Of a stretch of DNA of 64,000 bases, positions 61,279 through 64,000 are shown piece after piece. Source of the DNA: an uncultured Porphyromonadaceae bacterium (GTDB taxonomy: Bacteria; Bacteroidota; Bacteroidia; Bacteroidales; Muribaculaceae); assembly GCA_902495245.1 (NCBI GenBank), contig CABUWI010000004.1, forward strand, positions 170,343 to 234,342. The letters run 5' to 3'. The position numbers and the translations under genes are program-made. Position 1 is the stretch's first letter. Each line of letters opens with the position of its first letter. A model generated the notes under the pieces. That model did no database searches, was not told where the DNA came from, and worked only from the letters and a program-made list of their open reading frames with translations.

Positions 61279-61663
61279 TTGCGGCCATACCGCAAATTTA
61301 CGATTTATTTTTGGGAATTATACGAACATTATAAAGGCATAGGAGTGTCGACAATAGAAGTACATGCGAATATAGACAGGGGAGGTTATACATGGGCAAA
61401 TATGGATTTTTACGCTCGCGACGCAAAGCAAGCTTATGGTGCATTGGCTGAGGCCGAAATGTTTGCCATAAGAGCTTAGATGCGGCCTATATGTTAATAA
61501 ACGATTCTACGATGTCGAGCCCAAAACGGCGCCATTCCCAATGCATAAAATAGCAGCCCTCCCCGACGGAAAATGGCTGTTGTATCAGGCTGATTGGTGC
61601 GGGATTATAGACCTACGAAATGCGGAACAAAGAGCTATTTTCGAGGCTTATATTGGTCTTTAG
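61279..61663 (+). pseudogene. Orphan MuF-type C-terminal cassette, frame-disrupted
   Basis: The first part, in the frame of 61279, reads ELYEHYKGIGVSTIEVHANI, DRGGYTWANMDFYARDAK and stops at 61477-61479. The sequence resumes in the next frame from 61502: RFYDVEPKTAPFPMHKIAAL, PDGKWLLYQADWCGIIDLRN, ending at 61661-61663. Both parts recall one domain found at the ends of phage MuF proteins (I-x-x-xANIDxGGYxWA..., then LPxGKxLLxxxDWxGxxDL). It has lost at least one or two bases and lacks a start, so it is a broken spare C-terminus next to the first MuF remnant. The domain recall is from memory and needs a profile search. Confidence 0.6.
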
Positions 61664-61811
61664 CATATTCATCGTCTGAATCGAGGCCGCGGTCAGAGGC
61701 CATCCGAATACGCGGGTCTACTTTGTTGTATTCCTCGACCGTTATTTCACCCTTCAAAAGTTTATTCTGCCAAAGGAAACGAGCCTTAGCGTATGCATCT
61801 GTTTTTGCCAT
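61635..61811 (-). CDS. Small protein of the MuF island (58 aa)
   Basis: The reading frame MAKTDAYAKARFLWQNKLLK, GEITVEEYNKVDPRIRMASD and a short tail DEYAKDQYKPRK ends at 61635. It has a natural, helical, lysine-rich composition. A TAACTTTG box at 61816-61823 lies 4 nt before the ATG, exactly as for the 75-aa gene at 59788-60015. It overlaps the 3' end of the orphan cassette by 29 nt on the opposite strand. The function is unknown. Confidence 0.65.
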   Translation of the reverse strand: MAKTDAYAKARFLWQNKLLKGEITVEEYNKVDPRIRMASDRGLDSDDEYAKDQYKPRK

Positions 61812-61854
61812 ACTGCAAAGTTACGAATTTTTTGATTATTTTGAGGCTTGGAGA
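61809..61854 (-). repeat. Duplicated promoter segment, copy B
   Basis: This is the partner of 60013-60058 with 42 of 46 positions identical. The mismatches are one C/T in the spacer and three at the distal end. Confidence 0.8.
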
Positions 61855-62054
61855 AAAGGGGGGCGGGAAATCACGCAGCTGCGGGTGGCTTTCGGCGAGC
61901 CGACGGCAACTCCGTTATCCCAAAGAGTGCGCAGGGCGCAACATATCTGAGCCGTGGATAAGCGGTCAAAAATTGCAGCCAAGGAGGTAAAATACCATTC
62001 GCATGAGCCATCGACGGGAGTGTGGAACTGGACCTTGATAACAGACTTTTCCAT
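61836..62054 (-). CDS. Small mobile-element-type protein (72 aa)
   Basis: The protein opens MEKSVIKVQFHTPVDGSCEW and continues YFTSLAAIFDRLSTAQICCA. This pattern (a short beta lead-in, then a SLAAI helix and a four-residue turn) recalls small proteins of Bacteroides conjugative elements and phages, though I cannot name the family. A TAACTTTG box at 62106-62113 on the minus strand gives a leader of about 45 nt. The gene ends 13 nt before the -7 box of the 58-aa gene. Confidence 0.55.
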   Translation of the reverse strand: MEKSVIKVQFHTPVDGSCEWYFTSLAAIFDRLSTAQICCALRTLWDNGVAVGSPKATRSCVISRPPFLQASK

Positions 62055-62178
62055 AAAATAGCGTCCAACACGGTCTCATCAAGACCATTGTGCCGAACGC
62101 CATAGCAAAGTTAATACAAATTTATGACTCTTTTATGACTCTGACAAAATAGCGTCAGTCATCTTCGCGACAATTTGG

Positions 62179-62210
62179 TTTGCTGTGATGGGTAAAAATT
62201 GGTAAATTTG
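62179..62210 (+). promoter_or_regulatory. Full-consensus promoter of the Gfo/Idh/MocA gene
   Basis: TTTG at 62179-62182, a 20-nt spacer and TAAATTTG at 62203-62210 match the Bacteroidetes consensus. The ATG is 4 nt after the -7 box, so the mRNA should be essentially leaderless. Confidence 0.85.
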
Positions 62211-62214
62211 CGGT

Positions 62215-63447
62215 ATGAAACCAAACGGACAGGAGAGAGGGCCGGTGCGCATCGTCGCTTTCGGGGCCGGGAACCGCATGAACAAGTATCTGCGGTATAT
62301 TCTGGCGCACCCTGAGGAGGCACGGCTCGTGGCCGTGGTCGAGCCGAATCCGCTGCGACGTCAGGCGATGGCCGACAAGGCCGGACTACCCGAGCGGCAG
62401 ACGTTCGGCTCTGAACGCGAGTTTTTCGACTCGACCGTCGAGGCTGACGCGGCATTTATCTGTACGCCTGAAAACGTGCATTTCGCGCAGGCAATGGGCA
62501 GCATCGGTCGCGGGCTTCACGTTCTGCTCGAAAAGCCGATTGCGCAATCGTTTGACCAATGCCGCGAACTGGCCGAGGCCGCGCGGCACCGGGACGTGCG
62601 CGTGGGCGTATGCCACGTCTTGCGCCTCCACCCCTACTTCGCCGAGTTGCACCGGTTAGTCAATTCGGGCCGTCTGGGGCGCATCGTATCGATGAGCCAC
62701 AGAGTTGCCGTCGGCATTGACCGCGCCACTCACAGTTTTGTGCGTGGCAACTTGAGCCGCAGCGCCGAGGCCAATCCCATATTGCTGAGCAAGAGCTGCC
62801 ATGACATTGACCTGATTTCGTGGATTGTCGGTTCGCGGTGTCGCCGCGTGGCGTCGTTCGGCAGCCTCGGGTGGTTCCGGCCGGAGAACGCCGCGGCGGG
62901 AAGCGCCGCGCGCTGCATTGACTGCGCCGTCGAGCGCGAATGTCCCTACTCGGCCGTTAATCTCTATCGCGAGCGGCGCGAATGGATTGCCAACTTCGAC
63001 GTGCGCGAGGGCGAATCCTCCGAGCAGGCCATTGAACGCGAACTGGCCGAAGGACCACACGGACGCTGCGTGTTCCGCTGCAACAACGATGTGGCAGACC
63101 GCCAGACGGTTGCCATGGAATTTGAAAACGGCAGCGTGGCAACGCTATCAGTCGACCTCTTCACTGCCGAAGACGGCCGCGAAACCCGAATCACCATGAC
63201 CAACGGAGAAATCGAGGCCGACGGCTCAACTATCATTGTCAAACAGCTGCGCCCGCGCTCGGAACAGCGCCTGGATTTCAGCTCATTGGCCGACGCACCG
63301 CTGCACGGCGGGGCCGACCTGCAGCTCGTGGCCGACTTTATCAGGGCCGTTAATGACCCGACCTTCGAACTGACCACCGACATTGACCACGCGCTCGAAA
63401 GCCACCGCATCGGCTTCATGGCCGAAGCAAGCCGCCGTAACGGCTAA
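62215..63447 (+). CDS. Gfo/Idh/MocA-family oxidoreductase
   Basis: This 410-aa NAD(P)-dependent enzyme has a Rossmann N-terminus (VRIVAFGAGNRMNKYLRYIL), the EKP motif in VLLEKPIAQSFDQC, and the substrate domain with KSCHDIDLISWIVG, where His-Asp are the usual catalytic residues. A cysteine cluster RCIDCAVERECPYSA (about residues 237-251) is typical of a sub-group and may bind metal. The substrate is probably a sugar or inositol derivative but cannot be fixed. The 3' end overlaps the Fur-type gene by 4 nt, convergently. Confidence 0.92.
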   Translation: MKPNGQERGPVRIVAFGAGNRMNKYLRYILAHPEEARLVAVVEPNPLRRQAMADKAGLPERQTFGSEREFFDSTVEADAAFICTPENVHFAQAMGSIGRGLHVLLEKPIAQSFDQCRELAEAARHRDVRVGVCHVLRLHPYFAELHRLVNSGRLGRIVSMSHRVAVGIDRATHSFVRGNLSRSAEANPILLSKSCHDIDLISWIVGSRCRRVASFGSLGWFRPENAAAGSAARCIDCAVERECPYSAVNLYRERREWIANFDVREGESSEQAIERELAEGPHGRCVFRCNNDVADRQTVAMEFENGSVATLSVDLFTAEDGRETRITMTNGEIEADGSTIIVKQLRPRSEQRLDFSSLADAPLHGGADLQLVADFIRAVNDPTFELTTDIDHALESHRIGFMAEASRRNG

Positions 63448-63866
63448 GCCTTGGGAGCACAGTCGGGACAGAGCCCCTTGACCACATATTCAACCTCGTG
63501 GGCATCGAACCCTGCTGGCAACTGCACCTGCGGCACCTTGATGTCGTCGAGACAGTAGGTCTTGCGGCAGCGCTCGCAATAGAAATGCACGTGCATCTCG
63601 GCCGGCGTACACGAGTGGTCGTTATGGCATACGCAATATTTCTTTACTCCGCTGCCATCTTCCGTTTCATGCAGAAGATGATGCTCGGTAAACAACGTGA
63701 GAGTGCGGAACAGGGTCGACTTGTCGACGGTCTCAAGCTCCTGCTCGAGGTCGCCGAGGCTGAACGTGTCAGAATGCGATGCCATGCAGCGGTAAATCAG
63801 CATGCGCACGGCAGTGGGGCGCACACCGTGGGCCGACAGAATCTCTTCAATGCTCTTGTTATCCAT
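63444..63866 (-). CDS. Fur-family metalloregulator (Fur/Zur/PerR type)
   Basis: This 140-aa repressor has a winged helix with RPTAVRMLIYRCMASHSDTF, VDKSTLFRTLTLFTEHHLLHE as recognition region, and a C-terminal metal domain. The structural zinc cysteines are in YCERCRKTYC and LCPDC, and regulatory ligands are in MHVHF. Which metal it senses cannot be told; the VHFYCERC form is frequent in Zur-like proteins. It lies directly downstream of the rRNA operon terminator; no clear TAnnTTTG box is seen in the 23 nt between. Confidence 0.92.
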   Translation of the reverse strand: MDNKSIEEILSAHGVRPTAVRMLIYRCMASHSDTFSLGDLEQELETVDKSTLFRTLTLFTEHHLLHETEDGSGVKKYCVCHNDHSCTPAEMHVHFYCERCRKTYCLDDIKVPQVQLPAGFDAHEVEYVVKGLCPDCAPKA

Positions 63867-63889
63867 ATACGAAACAGTCTTAAAAAGAA

Positions 63890-63923
63890 AGAGCCGGAGT
63901 CCCGTGTGGGGGATTCCGGCTCT
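63890..63923 (-). terminator. Terminator of the rRNA operon
   Basis: AGAGCCGGA (63890-63898) pairs with TCCGGCTCT (63915-63923). On the minus strand the stem is followed by TTCTTTTTA. It lies just past the 3' end of the 5S gene. Confidence 0.9.
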
Positions 63924-63930
63924 GAAGGGA

Positions 63931-64000
63931 AGGGGCGGTTACCTACTCTCCCGCTTTCGCAGTACCATCGGCGTGGCAAGGTTTAACTTCTCTGTTCGGA
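63931..64000 (-). rRNA. rrf: 5S rRNA, 3' part
   Basis: The minus strand begins TCCGAACAGAGAAGTTAAAC and continues through GCCGATGGTACTGCG and GGGAGAGTAGGTAACCGCC, which are the conserved loop and 3' helices of 5S rRNA. The 5' part lies outside the window. The exact 3' end is uncertain by a few bases. Confidence 0.93.

Noticed and set aside
61871..62071. 66-codon frame overlapping the 72-aa gene at 61836-62054
   Set aside because: It is Ser/Pro-rich and out of frame with the plausible SLAAI-type protein.
62071..62103. Alternative short frame starting at the ATG next to the -7 box at 62106
   Set aside because: It gives a 34-codon peptide without natural composition; the ATG at 62054 opens a better protein.

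Overview
The window is GC-rich (about 60% by eye) bacterial chromosome that reads as a member of the Bacteroidales. The evidence is the recurrent -7 box TAnnTTTG (mostly TAACTTTG or TAAATTTG, several with a TTTG -33 box exactly 20 nt upstream), the near absence of Shine-Dalgarno sequences, many Cys lipoproteins, a heme-uptake hmuRSTUV-type operon, a fused MurF/Alr protein and a LptD-like outer membrane protein. A high-GC gut lineage such as the Muribaculaceae is my best guess, but that is inference.

Layout. 1-4.6 kb: tripartite RND efflux operon (membrane-fusion tail, RND pump, TolC). 4.7 kb: initiator tRNA-Met with promoter and terminator. 4.8-5.8 kb: two small lipoproteins. 5.8-7.95 kb (-): agmatine-to-putrescine operon (small acidic protein, aguA, aguB). 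8.0-12.9 kb (-): lptD-like, metX, hom in overlapping order. 13.2-14.0 kb (-): unrecognised 243-aa protein. 14.1-15.9 kb (-): BlaI/BlaR1-type regulatory pair with two 16-bp operators clamping its own promoter. 16.0-18.5 kb: AspT/YidE-type transporter and metallo-beta-lactamase-fold hydrolase. 18.6-23.4 kb: large secreted GH2 beta-galactosidase. 23.5-25.8 kb: DEAD-box helicase and GNAT acetyltransferase. 25.9-29.9 kb (-): TolC/HlyD/MFS tripartite exporter. 30.3-38.6 kb (+): heme-acquisition operon (calycin-like lipoprotein, TonB receptor, CobN-like HmuS, HmuT, HmuU, HmuV). 38.6-41.4 kb (-): flavin-reductase-like protein, HipBA toxin-antitoxin pair, Tag glycosylase. 41.4-46.0 kb (-): PiT phosphate transporter and an OmpR/histidine kinase pair. 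46.0-51.8 kb: lipoprotein, solitary HsdR-N protein, holA, fused MurF-like/alanine racemase, queA. 52.0-57.7 kb: riboflavin synthase (-), malate dehydrogenase, MltG, Lon, VanZ-like protein. 57.7-59.6 kb (-): metal permease fused to an HMA domain; four-helix-bundle protein. 59.7-62.1 kb: a lower-GC, decayed prophage/MuF island. 62.2-63.9 kb: Gfo/Idh/MocA oxidoreductase and Fur-family regulator. The window ends inside a 5S rRNA gene (-) of an rRNA operon.

Most of the window is core metabolism, envelope and transport. The most unusual stretch is 59.7-62.1 kb. There, plus-strand remnants of a phage MuF-type head protein with a toxin-like C-terminus, and a second orphan C-terminal cassette, are interleaved with small minus-strand genes that keep their own promoters, two of them nearly identical. 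It looks like a decaying MuF polymorphic-toxin locus with candidate immunity genes. Other points worth a look are the hmu operon with a calycin-like lipoprotein in the HmuY position, the Alr whose MurF half has lost key motifs, and the BlaI operator architecture.
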